Part shown: positions 12,186 to 28,232 of the stretch, piece by piece | Numbering within the stretch: the stretch's first letter is position 1 | Layout: every line of letters begins with the position of its first letter | Source: Theobroma cacao | Lineage: Eukaryota > Streptophyta > Magnoliopsida > Malvales > Malvaceae | NCBI RefSeq assembly: GCF_000208745.1 | Contig: NC_030859.1 | Span: 14,229,063 to 14,293,062, forward strand | Length of the DNA: 64,000 nucleotides | Direction: 5' to 3' | The notes under the pieces: model-generated | The model's input: the letters and a program-made list of their open reading frames with translations, nothing else | The model's database searches: none | Told to the model about the DNA's origin: nothing | Translations under genes and position numbers: made by a program

Positions 12186-13550
12186 TAAAATCAAGTGAGT
12201 TTTCTTTCCTTAACTTTTAGTAACATTTAGGACAATGTTAGCTTTAAGTTTACAAGGGAAGTTTAAAATTTCAAACTTTGTCATTTTTATGTTTCCATTG
12301 CATGTTATTAGTTTCAATTTGAGTAAGTTGTTTAGTTTTTAAGTTTAGAAAGTTTGTTTTCTCTGAAAATGTTGGCCGTGATGATTTGTTGCACCAATTG
12401 CTTTAATTTACTTATCTAATGAAGAAATATAGTTGTCTTATTATCCTTGTGCTCCAAGTAAATGTAAATTTTGTTTGAGTATTATGTTAAACTTGATTGT
12501 TAAGTATCATTGTACAATGTGAATGTCCACCATATTGAGCACTTGTTTCTTGCTTTGAATAATTGTGTTTATTTTTAGAATGTTTATGGAAGTATAAATT
12601 TTAGAATTAAATCTTGAGTTTTATCATTTTTTTTATTTCTCTCGAGGTGAAATCCTAGGCTATACTTGGTTAGGGAAATGGCTTAGGCCATTGTTGGACC
12701 GATTGAACCTTTCAAGGCACCATGTTATATTTTTATCCTTAGTTACCCTTTCCAAGTCTAAATTTTTTCCATTTCATTGATTAAACACATAATAAATAAC
12801 CTTAAATATAATATAAATTTTCACTTTAACACCCATCACTCCTAGGTATATAAATCATTTTACAGAGTGTAACGAGCTAGAAATGAAAACAAAGGTAGAA
12901 AAGGTGGAAATGGAGAAAAATTCAAAAAGTCATGTAAGATTCACCCCACCACCTAACATTAAAAAGAAGCAAGTTTAAGGTGTTGAATATTAAAAAAAAA
13001 GATGAAAATAAAAAATAATAAAGTGTTTGATGAATGTGAAGGTTGAAGAAAGGAAAGGGTGATTTGGAGGAATAAAAAATAAATCTCATTATAGGTGCTA
13101 GAATGATTATGTGCTTAGGGTGATTTGAGCTACATATTTTCCTAAATCCTACCTTGACCTTAGCCATACATTACAAGCTTGATAAAGCCCTAAGGATCCT
13201 TGAATAAGTGTTAGACTACATTAGTGGAGAGAGAAATGAAGAGTAAACATATAAAACTCTTGACTAATTTAAATTTTTGCATAAGCATAAACTTATCACA
13301 TGACATGATTTTCATTGCATTAAATTGCACACACACATGGGATTCCATTTGAAAGTGAGCTTGCAATTTAGTGAAATGTGAACTTGAATAATATTTATAC
13401 CTTGCTTGGGTTATTGAGGAAATAAAATGACTTACAAGGAACTAAAAGTAATTATTGGATTGGTGCAACTGATTTATAGTTTAATGTTTTCAATGTTCAT
13501 ATTTCTTTCTTTTTCTTAGAGTTTTGCTCAAGGACTAGCAAAATGTTAAG
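12186..13550 (+). mobile_element. 3' internal region of the same element, no gene
   Basis: AT-rich spacer between the ORF and the polypurine tract. No coding signal was seen on either strand; the minus-strand ORF at 12922-13167 looks accidental. Confidence 0.5.
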
Positions 13551-13560
13551 TTTGGGGATG
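13551..13560 (+). other. Polypurine tract of the non-autonomous element
   Basis: TTTGGGGATG directly precedes the 3' LTR start TGATAACTC at 13561; AAGTTTGGGGA is the usual polypurine context in Athila-like elements. Its place between internal region and LTR fixes the plus orientation. Confidence 0.6.
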
Positions 13561-14140
13561 TGATAACTCTATTTTATAAAGTTATCTTGCACTTTGTTAA
13601 GCTTAAAAAGAAAAAAGTCCTTTTGCTTTTTAGTTATTTTTATGTAGTTTTTACATCTTTTTATTAATTAGCTTAATGCATGTTTAAGTATTTTTACTTG
13701 AGTTCTTTTAGCTTATTTTCAATATAAAAGTCCTATTTTTATATTTTATTGATTTATTCAGTAGTTATTGAAGGTGTGCAAACATGTGGGGTTCAAATGG
13801 CGAAGAACCATGCAAAGATGTTTTAGGAGATTTCTGACCATGCTATAGTAATTTAAGTGTAACTCAAGCTACAGAAGTTCGATCAATGAGATTCTTAGAC
13901 CGTAGGAAAGTTAAAACAAAAGGCTACAAATTTGATGTTCAGCACTTCACTCAGTTCTGATCGTATCATGGTCAAAATCATGTCAAAATTCAAAGGACTG
14001 CAGTAAACCGCACAGCAGTTAGGTCGACAAGGTAACACAGCAGCCTCCGAAGGCTAGTGCTGCCCTTATTCAGCCAAACCTCACCATGGACCAGAGAGGT
14101 TGGCACCATGGCACTGACATGTATTGCCTAAAATCTACAC
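13561..14140 (+). mobile_element. 3' LTR of the non-autonomous element, first part
   Basis: Begins TGATAACTCTATTTTATAAAGTTATC, a near-palindromic start shared with the LTR at 18208 and the stub at 10507. Contains GGTTGGCACCATGGCACTGAC-type words in U3 (about 14098-14119). Interrupted at 14140 by a solo LTR; its second part is 16724-17760. Confidence 0.75.
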
Positions 14141-14465
14141 TGTGAGACCTTGACCGTTATAGACTCGTAGATAGAAATATACGCGATATCCCTAATTAGG
14201 GGTAATTTCGTCATTTTCACAATAAGCCCATAAAAGTAAGGTTTAAACAATATTATGGCTTAAGTAGGCCTAAAGCATAAATGAATGATGAAAATATGGG
14301 TGAAATGACAAGGAAATAAAATTTTTGATGATTTTCATATTCTAGGGGCAAAATGGTAATTTTATCCTCGAGGACAAAATGGTAATTTTGTCATTGAGGA
14401 AAAAATGAGAATTTTTAGAAAAAGATTTTGATTACATTTGACTCATTGGAGTATAATTTTAGTTT

Positions 14466-15156
14466 NNNNNNNNNNNNNNNNNNNNNNNNNNNNNNNNNNN
14501 NNNNNNNNNNNNNNNNNNNNNNNNNNNNNNNNNNNNNNNNNNNNNNNNNNNNNNNNNNNNNNNNNNNNNNNNNNNNNNNNNNNNNNNNNNNNNNNNNNNN
14601 NNNNNNNNNNNNNNNNNNNNNNNNNNNNNNNNNNNNNNNNNNNNNNNNNNNNNNNNNNNNNNNNNNNNNNNNNNNNNNNNNNNNNNNNNNNNNNNNNNNN
14701 NNNNNNNNNNNNNNNNNNNNNNNNNNNNNNNNNNNNNNNNNNNNNNNNNNNNNNNNNNNNNNNNNNNNNNNNNNNNNNNNNNNNNNNNNNNNNNNNNNNN
14801 NNNNNNNNNNNNNNNNNNNNNNNNNNNNNNNNNNNNNNNNNNNNNNNNNNNNNNNNNNNNNNNNNNNNNNNNNNNNNNNNNNNNNNNNNNNNNNNNNNNN
14901 NNNNNNNNNNNNNNNNNNNNNNNNNNNNNNNNNNNNNNNNNNNNNNNNNNNNNNNNNNNNNNNNNNNNNNNNNNNNNNNNNNNNNNNNNNNNNNNNNNNN
15001 NNNNNNNNNNNNNNNNNNNNNNNNNNNNNNNNNNNNNNNNNNNNNNNNNNNNNNNNNNNNNNNNNNNNNNNNNNNNNNNNNNNNNNNNNNNNNNNNNNNN
15101 NNNNNNNNNNNNNNNNNNNNNNNNNNNNNNNNNNNNNNNNNNNNNNNNNNNNNNNN
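14466..15156. other. Assembly gap (691 N)
   Basis: Run of N. Apparent open frames crossing it are artefacts. Confidence 1.
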
Positions 15157-15688
15157 AGAGCTTTTGGAAAGAAGTTCAAAGTTACAAAGCTATCAAGGTG
15201 AGTAGTAAACTAGTATTGGGTTTTAAGTGTTGAGAATGACTAGAGATTTGATTTGTGAATATTTTGTAGTTGAGATTGTTAATTCACTTTGGAGTGATAG
15301 GAAAGTGAAAATGGATGGCCATTTAAATGGCAATTGAAAGCTAGCTAAAAGATAGCTTTTAGGGTTTATAGTATGTAAATTGACATTATGGAAATGTTAA
15401 TTTGATGGTAGGTGTTAACGAAGCCCCATCACCCCAATTGGATCATTAGGGGGATTAAGAGTCGGCTAAAGGCTCAACGAATACCGGTGAGTGGACTTGC
15501 ATTTTAAACTTATTTTGGGGAATATGAAAGATTCTATCCAACTTGTCTTAGAAAATGTACCTTGGGAACAAGCTTTTAATAAAATGATTTTATATTGTGA
15601 AAATGTGTTATACAATGGTTTATGTGTTATCACAATATGGTATAATGCATGATATGCATTGGATGCTTCTTTTCATGTTGATGTGGAC

Positions 15689-15806
15689 CCGGCTATGTGC
15701 GAGTGGGAGTGCACATAAGCCGTTGCTGACCTGACTATGTGCGAGTGGGAGTGCACATAAGCCGTTGCTGACCTAGCTATATGCGAATGGGAGTGCACAT
15801 AAGCCG
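15689..15806 (+). repeat. Minisatellite, three units of about 47 bp
   Basis: Unit core GTGCGAGTGGGAGTGCACAT followed by AAGCCGTTGCTGACC. The core is the reverse complement of that in the 37-bp minisatellites of C (33057) and C2 (52299), although the period differs. The minus-strand frame with repeated YVHSHSHI is just translation of this repeat. Confidence 0.85.
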
Positions 15807-16723
15807 TTGCATATGAGATGATGACGATGGGAAGGTGTACATGATGATTGATATATATATATACATATATGGTATATGGTTGTAAATGCAAATATGTGAG
15901 CATTTGATTTGTTGAAATTTGGGAGTTTACATGTGTTACATGTTGCTATTGTTATTTTAGCAAGATGGCTTGTTTTAAAGGAAAATGAGACTTTTTCCTT
16001 GATGTTCTGACTCTCGCTACAGCGAGAAACTCTCGGGTTTGAGGACCTTCACCAGACCTGGTTCTCGCTGCAGCGAAAATGAAGTTCGCTGCGAGAAACT
16101 TTTTGTCCATTTTGGCTAACTTGTGGGTTTTGCTATATTTTTCGATTCTTTGGTACCATAGTTGAGTACGGATCTTTTAAGTGATTTACTCATGAGGGGT
16201 TTACATGAGGGGTTCTACTAAGAACTAGAACCAATTGCAATGTTTTGCAAAAGGAATGCATCATGATTTTGTTAAAAATCCCTTATGGTATGCTTGTTCC
16301 CTTCCTTGTTCAGTCACTGGGTTTATACTCACCGTTTTCAACTTCATGTTTTTAGATCACGAGGCAGCTGGTAACTAGGTCAAAGTGTCTTTATATATTC
16401 GACCCTTGGTAGGTGTCTCGGCATTCAGTAGCTGTACATTCATCAGAGTCTCTCCGCTGGAAGTCGAGTATTCTTTTGTTGTGTATAGACAAGCTTAATG
16501 TAAATTATTAAGATACATGTTGTCTACAATGTATATACACTTGTTTGGTATGCTAGTATGAGGTGGCAATGTTCAATATTATTTTGATTCTAAGTTATGA
16601 AATATGACTTAATAGTTTATGATGGAATGATGAACATGTCAGATTAATAGGCTTGCTTGGGCTTAGTGGACTACGTCCATTGGGCCCATGTGTCGGTCAT
16701 GGCCCGAAATTTGGGTCGTGACA

Positions 16724-17760
16724 TACACCCTCTAATCTTTTAAATCAGTGAGCTATTTTGAAGGGTTTAAAAACAAGCTTTTGACTTTAAAAAAGGTCTA
16801 TAGTGCATATCTCATTTTAGGAAAAACGTGGCTGAAAACAAAAAAGGAAAAAGGAGAGGAAATCTTGAAGATAAAGCTTGGAAAAGCTGCACCAACTACT
16901 TTCTCTCACTAGATTTTGTTTTCTCTCTTTATCTTTCTTTGTAAAAAATGCTTTATTTTTCTGAAATGATGAGTTTTGTTATGAATATGTTGAGCTAGAT
17001 CTCTTTATCTAGGATTATGGTGGATGCTATTAAATAGCTTCGATATTTGAATTGGTTTTTACATACTCTTTATGGAATTATTGATGTTTATTCAAATCCG
17101 TATCTATTTTCTCTTTTGTTGCTTAATCACCAACAAGATGAGTTTAGGTTTTTGGATGATGCTTGACAAAGATAGTCTAAATAAACCTATATTTGGATAA
17201 AAATATGTTCATTCCATTTAATAAATTGAGTGAGTGATTAGTTAATAATATAGACATACACCTATTAACCATACAGTCAATTTTTAGGACCTAGGCTTAA
17301 CGAACTTAACTTGAATTAATTCCCTATAGACATATAATGCCTTAAGCAACTTAGGTAATTATATGATAGCTCAATAGAGAGCCATTTATTCTAGAGGATC
17401 CTAGACTAACATTGATCATAAAAGTAGGTAATTAACCAATCTAACATCCAAACGAAGTATTAGCTGAACCCATAATCTTAGGCTTTATTCCATTACTTCT
17501 TTATTAAATTTTGGTTGCAATTCTTAGTATAGTTTTAACTATTTAAATTTTATTTTTACTTCAATTCTTAAATCTCAATTGCTTGGATAAAATTGGCTTA
17601 TTTAAATGTTAGTACTTAGCAACAATTATTAAGCCAACTCCTTATGGGATCGACAACCCTTCTTATCACTGTATTAATTGTTGATGACCACATGCACTTG
17701 TGTGAATTTCTTGCTAAATTGCGTAAATCTCTAGAGTAAATATATTGGTAATTTAGCAAG
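16724..17760 (+). mobile_element. 3' LTR of the non-autonomous element, second part
   Basis: Continues the LTR after the solo insertion. Carries the landmarks shared with 6093-7880 and 18208-19837: TGAGCTAGATCTC near 16990, GGATTATGGTGGATGC, CATAATCTTAGGC near 17472, and CTCCTTATGGGATCGACAAC at 17638. The exact LTR end is uncertain, about 17700-17775. Confidence 0.65.
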
Positions 17761-18207
17761 CAACACACTAGTAGCCAAGGTAGTCCACACAAGCCAAACA
17801 ACCTAGGCAGATAGTAGCCCAGGAAGGCTAAACAACCAAGCAATCAAGTAAGCCAAACATGAGGCTTAACCCGTGCACTAGGGTAGAAGTGTCTACGCAC
17901 CCTTAAGAGAGTCTTGTTTAGTTTGAACTCTTTGTTGGTTGATGTATTTTTGAATTTGAATATAAATTTGATTAGGATTCAAATTTGAATGTTGAAGATA
18001 GGATATCCATTCAAATTTGAATCCCATAACCTTATCATGTATTTTAAATCCAAATTGTAGCTAGATAAGGGTGGCTATCAACCTATAAATACCATCTCTC
18101 TTAATTTGTAACATACACCAATTTTAAGAATGAAAACTCTCAATTCTCTCAAGCTATGTTTTCTTCCTTTTTCTATTATTTTTATTGTTTTGTAGGTTTC
18201 GAGGTTT
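17761..18207 (+). mobile_element. Remnant of another LTR with TATA box, left part
   Basis: Has the layout of an LTR promoter region: CAAATTTGAAT/ATTCAAATTTG inverted words (17968-18022), a TATA box CTATAAATA at 18083-18091, then a pyrimidine-rich TCTCTTAATTTG start region. It runs into the TSD GGTTT of the solo LTR at 18208 and resumes at 19838-19925. Element class not determined. Confidence 0.45.
18083..18091 (+). promoter_or_regulatory. TATA box of LTR remnant
   Basis: CTATAAATA, about 30-40 bp before a likely start region; retroelement promoter, no downstream host gene. Confidence 0.4.
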
Positions 18208-19837
18208 TGATAACTCTATTATGTAGAGTTATCTTACACATATTTGGAACCTAAAATAGAGCTAAGTCCTTTAGTTTTTAAGTAATTTATAAGTAGTTTT
18301 ATGCTTTCTTAGTAATAGTTTCAATTATATTATAGCATTTTCATTTAAGCAATTTTAGTTTAATTTTTTGTTTAAAAGCCCTAATTTTAGCCTTTACTTA
18401 TTTAGTCTTTTATTGATAAGTAGTTTATGAACATGCTATCGTGTTTCAAGTGTAACTCAAGCTAAAGAAGTCTGATCGAGGTGATTTTTGAACTGTTAGA
18501 AAGCTAAGAGAAGAAGCTACAACTTTTGTGTTCATCACTCTACCCAGTTCTAATGAGATCATGGTTGAAAATCACTTCAAAAAAAGCAAAACTATAGCAA
18601 ACTCAACACAATGTATTTGGAGCTGCAACCTCAAATCCTTCCTTGCTGCAACACCAAACTGATCAACAAAGCAAGCAGTCAGGTTAATAAGTTGGCATCG
18701 TAGTGCCAAACAAGCATCTAAGATAGAAGGTTTGGGGCTGCAATGCCAACCTTTTGGCATTGCAGCGCCAAAAAAGCATCACCACTAGGGCAAACAAAAG
18801 GTTTAGCACCACAGCACCAAAACGAACTTTAAGAAATCCCAACCCTCGGTTTTGTTTTCATCAAGTGGCTATGATTGGGGGTATAACAGGTATTTTTTAG
18901 TTCAAAAAAGGGGGCTTGAGGCAGAGAACTTTTTGTAGGAAAAAAAAAAGAAATTTTCTAGAAAAGAGCAAATGAGAGAAGTCAAAGAAGATTAAGTTCA
19001 AAAAGCTATAGCAACTCATTTCTCTCACTAGTTTTCTCTTTCTCTCTTTACCATTTATTGTAAAATTGATTTATTTTCTTAGAATACTAAACTTTGTTGT
19101 AACTATGATGAGCTAAATATCTTTTTCTAGGATTGTGATTGATCTTTTCATGTAGTTTGGATATTTTAACTCCATTTTACTTATTATTAATGGGTATTGT
19201 GTTGTTTATTTCAAATCTATGCTTATTGCTTCTAATTGCTTGATCAACAATTAGACTGAGTTGGGTCTTTAAATGTAACTTGATAAAAGGAGCTTAGAAT
19301 AAACCATAGGTTTGAATAGCATGTGCTCATTTCACTTAGAGATTATGTGTTTTGATTAGTATTTATGATAGAAATATTCCTAAATACCATATGCAGCCAA
19401 ATTTAGAGCATAAGCTTAGTAAACTTACCTTAATTAATTCACATAGACATATAGATAATTAATTATGCAAGGTATGTTTACACGACATCTCGATAGAGAC
19501 TTGTAGACAAATTTGAACTCTTGGCTAGCAACAAACCCATTGATATAAGTATGAAGAGAGAGATTGAATTCAAATGAAAGGTTGAGTAATTCCACAATCC
19601 TAGGCTTTAATTCATTGATTCTCAAGCAATTTTTAGTATTAATTCCCTAGTTTAGCCTTGTTACTTTTATTTCATTTTTAATTAATTTTCAAATTAGATT
19701 TACTTGGATAAGATTAAGGTGCCTAATTTTAGTATTTAGTAAGAATTTAGACACAACTCCTTATGGAGATGATACTTTACTCACTACTATATTACTTATG
19801 CAATACGTGCGCTTGCATGTGTGCAAAGTTAGTACTA
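18208..19837 (+). mobile_element. Solo LTR of Athila-like type, TSD GGTTT
   Basis: Starts TGATAACTCTATTATGTAGAG and ends AGTTAGTACTA. TSDs GGTTT lie at 18203-18207 and 19838-19842. The terminal CA has become TA, consistent with C-to-T decay. Length is 1630 bp with no internal domain. U3 carries several GCACCACAGCACC, TTGGCATTGCAGCGCCAA and TTGGCATCGTAGTGCCAA words (18690-18830). Homologous to 6093-7880 and 13561-17760. Confidence 0.85.
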
Positions 19838-19925
19838 GGTTTACTTAAGCAAGAATTTTAAAAGTCTTACATAATCTTTACTTAATCGACTTCAAATTCC
19901 AAAGACTAGGGGGTGTTTTATGTAA
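19838..19925 (+). mobile_element. Right part of the interrupted LTR remnant
   Basis: Short continuation of 17761-18207 after the duplicated GGTTT, ending near AGACTAGGGGG where a MITE-like repeat begins. Confidence 0.35.
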
Positions 19926-20060
19926 GTAAGGAAGATTCTCTGCATTTTAAATAGTTGTAATGTGCTTACAGCGTTTGGTTTGCAAAAAAGACATGGTAAA
20001 GTTTTCCCATTGTAACTAATTGCACAATGAAGGGAATATCATTCCCTTATCTTTTTTTCT
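19926..20060 (+). repeat. MITE-like terminal segment (partner in reverse at 56340-56520)
   Basis: Contains AGCGTTTGGTTTGCAAAAA followed by AGGGAATATCATTCCCTTA, an inverted-repeat word. The reverse complement of 56340-56520 shows the same order (AACGTTTGGTTTGCAAAAA, GGGAATGTCATTCCCTTGG), so both belong to one dispersed family. Confidence 0.6.
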
Positions 20061-20740
20061 GTGAAGGTCAAGTTATAACTTTTTTTCCAAATTGTCCTCA
20101 CCATAGTCCGACCTTCTCTCTTTTTCTTTTTTCCAAAAACGATCTTCATACCAATGGTCATAGCTTTTCCTTCACAATTACAATCAAGGCCAAAATCATC
20201 AATCAAATGATCAAAATAATTAAATTCAAAAATCTCATGCCGCTACCATTCCAAAACAACCAAAAATAAGATTTTCTTTTTTTTTAGAGAAATGCATATT
20301 TTCCACAGCTCACCGATGGTTAGAATTGGGGTGATGAGCTTGAACTTGTACAAAATAGTAGTTTTATCAAAAACATCAAGGCCCACTATCAAAATACACA
20401 TCTCATTCTTGGCAAAAAGTCGGCTAAAGAGCTTTGTAAATGTCCCCCCATTTTTGTTTCTCTTTTTCTAGCTAACAGCACTTTGTGGTGTGCTTGGAAG
20501 GAGGATTTGATCTTTTTACCTTATAAGGCCATAGCTTACTAAGTTATTTGTACTTTACTAGAGGCAAAACAAAGTAAATCAACAACAAAACAAAAACAAA
20601 AAAACTAGCAACAATCGACTTTCAACACCCCTTGGATTTTGTTGTCTTTCTTTTTTTATTTGGTGTTTTCAATTCTTTTCTTATATTTTTATTCAACATT
20701 TTAAAAACTGATTTTATATTTTTTTATTTTATTCGATTTT
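20061..20740. other. No gene seen; AT-rich spacer, possibly MITE interior
   Basis: Nothing codes convincingly. It lies between two MITE-like ends (19926-20060 and 20741-21010) and may be the interior of one element. Confidence 0.35.
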
Positions 20741-21010
20741 TATAAAAGAAATGTAAACTTAAAAATTTATATTAAAAAGAATGTAAGATTCAACTTTATA
20801 TTTTCATACATATGGGTAAGTTTATAAATTTATACTACATTCCCAGTAAAGTGCTTTTAAACCAAACATTATAATGTAATCGTCCCAACATCACATTCCT
20901 TGCAATCATCACTTTCTCATGTTATACCAAATGCTGCTAAGTTATCTTCCCAATAATCACATTCTCAGTAATCACATTCTCAACAAAATACCAAAGGCCA
21001 TCTAATATCT
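20741..21010 (+). repeat. MITE-like repeat copy M1
   Basis: Rich in CACATTCT and AATCACATTC words, with CATTATAATGTAATC near 20868 and CTAAGTTATCTTCCCAATAATCACATTCTC near 20937, ending AATACCAAAGGCCATC. The reverse complement of 28890-29170 matches block for block, and 22540-23240 is a more distant relative. Confidence 0.55.
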
Positions 21011-21659
21011 AGTTGGAAGCTGTAAGCATACTATTTTGCAAAGGCTTTGACCATCTCATTCCAATTTGTAATAATGGTAGTGAATTAAGTATAAAATTAG
21101 TGATAAGTAGCTCTAGTTAAGGTCATTTGGAAGACTACAAGCAATTGTTCCCAATGTAGTCCTTTTATTCGTAAAGTGGTCACAACATATCTCAAGTGCA
21201 TCTTGGGATCTTTAGTTCCTTCAAATTTTGTTTGGAGGCAACTTAAAGTCAATGGGTAAGCAAGATTCTAATTTTGAGGCTAAACTATTAAAGAAAACAT
21301 CATTAGTTTCAAAACATCTTCTGCATTGCTCATTGTATTTTATCAATTAAAAAAGGAAAATAAGATGTTTAACAGGGAAAAATAAAGAATTGGAAAGACA
21401 AGTCTAAGAGAAAGGAAAAAAAATGAGAAATAGAATGAGGAAAGAGAGGAAATTTGGGAAGAAAAATGAGTTGAAGAAAGCAGTAGACAGTGAAATGGCA
21501 CAATTAGGGGCAAAATGAAAACCTCGCTAATTAGAAGAAAGGAGAAGGCTAAAAATGAACAAGATGAAAGGGCAAAAAGGCGAGGAAAATGGGGAGAAAA
21601 CAAAGTTGTAAAAGATGTAGGCTTGTTTAAGGTTGTTTTTAGTCATAAGTTCATCAAAT
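21011..21659. other. No gene seen
   Basis: Includes a stretch near 21040-21250 that reads weakly like degraded minus-strand gag, too diverged to claim. The purine-rich part 21340-21600 gives an accidental serine/phenylalanine-rich frame on the minus strand. Confidence 0.35.
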
Positions 21660-22150
21660 TTGATTAATTTTTTAATTCAATAATTTTTTTTTAAAAAAAA
21701 GACATAATAAGCATTAATTCTTTTATTACATTCAATCAAGCTCTTCGTACTTTTATTTTGGACCAAATAAGCCTTTATGATTAATAATTGACTAATTATC
21801 ATTAATCAAAATACCACTTATCATTTTATATCCACATAGTACTAGTGTAAAATGTGAAAAATGCCTCATCATCATATTATATTATGTCACTTTAACATGT
21901 CACATCATTATCAATTACGATATGTCAATATGTTACATCATAATCAAATATGACATGTTAACATACCAGGTCAACCTATGTGGTATAAAATGACAAATAG
22001 TATTTTGACTAAAGATTCAAAATAAAAGTAGAGGGGTTTATTTGATTCAAAATAAAAGTATAAGAGCTTAATTGAACATAATAAAAGTATAAGGGCTTAT
22101 TTGAATTTTTTTTTAATAGTTTAAAGACTTTTTTAGGAATTATGCTTAAA
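21660..22150. repeat. Fold-back MITE-like element with long inverted arms
   Basis: Left arm (about 21670-21840) and right arm (about 21975-22150) are imperfect inverted repeats. Examples are AAGCTCTTCGTACTTTTATT against AATAAAAGTATAAGAGCTTA, and TATCATTTTATATCCACATAG against CTATGTGGTATAAAATGAC. The right arm has three partial repeats of AATAAAAGTA(T/G)A(A/G)(G/A)G. The centre is ATGTCA/TGACAT-rich. No ORF. Confidence 0.6.
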
Positions 22151-23668
22151 AAAAATTACAAAACTACTAGATCTAGCATGTTTAATGTTGTTTTCTGACT
22201 ATACTAACATCAAATTTGGCCTCAACCTATTAAATTTGGTAATTATTTTTATTTCTATTTAATTTTTTGAAAAAAGATTTAAATTGTGAATATAAGGAAA
22301 TTTGATTTGTTTGAGAATATTTTTGACCATACTAACCTTAGATCCCAACTCAGTTGATCGAATTTGGTAACAAATTATAAAAAATGGATTGGGAGTCTCT
22401 CTAGAGTGCCACAGTGCACTTCATCAACCTTCTAACCCACCTTTTGGCATTTGCCCAAAACTATGCTATTTAGCACCTAAATAAAAAAAAAACTAAATCA
22501 ATTGAGGGTAAAGTAGCATTTGATATGAGAGAAGTGGGAGCACATTTTCTACAATGTACCTAATTAAATTATATTACAGTGTTTATTTTGCAACAAACCA
22601 TTGCAATATAAGATTGCAATGCAATCACATTACAACCAATGGATGTAATGTAATTGCAGTTCAAAACCAATACAATCAGATCGCATTGTATTCTACAATG
22701 TTATTAATAGCATTTTTACCATTCAACTTTGTTATTTTGTTAAAAACATTTTATAATGTTATAATTTGTTTCTTTATATAAATTTTGAGAATTTTTTTTA
22801 TTATTCTCAACAGTTATGATGATTGTCAATAAAATTTATATTATCTTTTAAAAGAAAAAAAATTAAAATAAAATATATAATATAAAAAATTATATGAAGA
22901 AATGAAAATAAAATATATAAAATTATAATCAAAAATAAAAAAAATATATGACATTAAAAATATATTTAAGAGATGATATTATATAAAAATTAACAATAAA
23001 AAATACAAGATATTAAACTTATATTTTAATAAATAGAAGTAATTCTAGAAATTAAAATTACATCCCTAGTAAAGTATTTTGTAAATCAAATATTGCAATG
23101 TTATCTTTTTTGTATTTTAATCATTACTTTAATTATATATCAAATACTGTAATATTATTTTTCTTACAATCACATTATTTACAATCACATTACTTATAAT
23201 TATATCATATTGTAAAGTACCGAAAGCCAACTAAGAGTCGAAGGAAAAAAAAGTACAAAACATCATAGACAAGGAGAGCCAAAAAAATTTTGTTTTACTT
23301 AAAAATGTTGTTTTCATTGTAACCACGTTTACCATGAAAAATAAAAGCTCTTGATGAAATAAAGTTAAAGAATATTATAATTTTTTTATATTTACAAATT
23401 AATTTTTTCAAGAATAATTTTACCATCAATTAATGATAAACTTATTTGTCCCATTTGTACGAACACGTCTTTTCTTCTAATCTAATTTAATTGAAGATTT
23501 TTTTCATAATCATTCAAATTAATTAACAAAATAAATTTTAGGAGTCCGCTGTAAAAGGGGAACAAGGCACCAAGGAAAGAGACGACAAAAAGTTTTTCCC
23601 TTCAATTATTTCGGTGACCAAAACCAAAATATAATAATAAAAATAATACCTCTCTTTCTTCTTCAACG
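22151..23668. repeat. AT-rich promoter-distal spacer with MITE-like repeat (about 22540-23240)
   Basis: 22540-23240 is built from CAATCACATTA, TTGCAATG and ATATAA words, and ends TGTAAAGTACCGAAAGCCAAC, comparable with AAAATACCAAAGGCCATC at the end of M1. The rest (23241-23668) is AT-rich DNA upstream of the AMMECR1 gene without coding signal. Confidence 0.45.
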
Positions 23669-23679
23669 ATATAAAAAAA
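23669..23679 (+). promoter_or_regulatory. Possible TATA box of the AMMECR1 gene
   Basis: GATATAAAAAAA lies about 145 bp upstream of the start codon at 23822, preceded by a CTCTCTTTCTTCTTC pyrimidine patch (23651-23665). Position suits a plant core promoter with a 5' UTR near 120 nt. No transcript evidence. Confidence 0.35.
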
Positions 23680-23821
23680 CAAGAAGTTTTGCCTTTTATC
23701 GTACTTGACGTGTGAGAATAAAAAGGGGGAAGCGAGGGCGATCGGTGGAGAAGCTGCTTGTCCGTTGGCCTGAGGAGAGTGGAGAGAAAGAGAGAGGAAA
23801 TTATCGTTGGAATTGGAAAAA

Positions 23822-28087
<4,266 letters not shown>

Positions 28088-28232
28088 TTCTTCCAAACAG
28101 CTGTTACCAAATGGTAAAGCTGTTTTGGCTAAATGATAAGGATATAATTTAAACAAAAACAAAAGTGGGTGGAACGGATTTGATTGTGTTCCTACCCAGG
28201 TTGCATAAGTAATTATATTTACCTTTCAAATA

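Larger units (their letters stand above)
14141..16723 (+). mobile_element. Solo LTR (gypsy, C/C2-related start), TSD TACAC, contains assembly gap
   Basis: Starts TGTGAGACCTTGACC and ends GGGTCGTGACA. TSDs TACAC lie at 14136-14140 and 16724-16728, and the host LTR continues across. Includes 691 N at 14466-15156, a three-unit minisatellite at 15689-15806, and CTCGCTACAGCGAG / TCGCTGCAGCGA words at 16013-16095. Because the N run may hide unknown DNA, a complete element collapsed in assembly cannot be fully excluded, but the visible ends belong to one LTR. Confidence 0.85.

Noticed and set aside
14415..15205. Three long open frames of over 250 codons on both strands
   Set aside because: They are open only because they span the 691-N gap; the few real codons at the ends belong to a solo LTR.
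15689..15806. Possible CRISPR-like array of repeats and spacers
   Set aside because: Only three to four units, spacers nearly identical, inside a plant LTR and mirrored in LTRs C and C2; it is a minisatellite.
15673..15903. Protein with repeated YVHSHSHI units
   Set aside because: It is the translation of the 47-bp minisatellite in a solo LTR, with no start context or homology.
21040..21250. Possible gag relic on the minus strand
   Set aside because: Some phrases resemble retroelement gag, but the frame is too broken to support a call.
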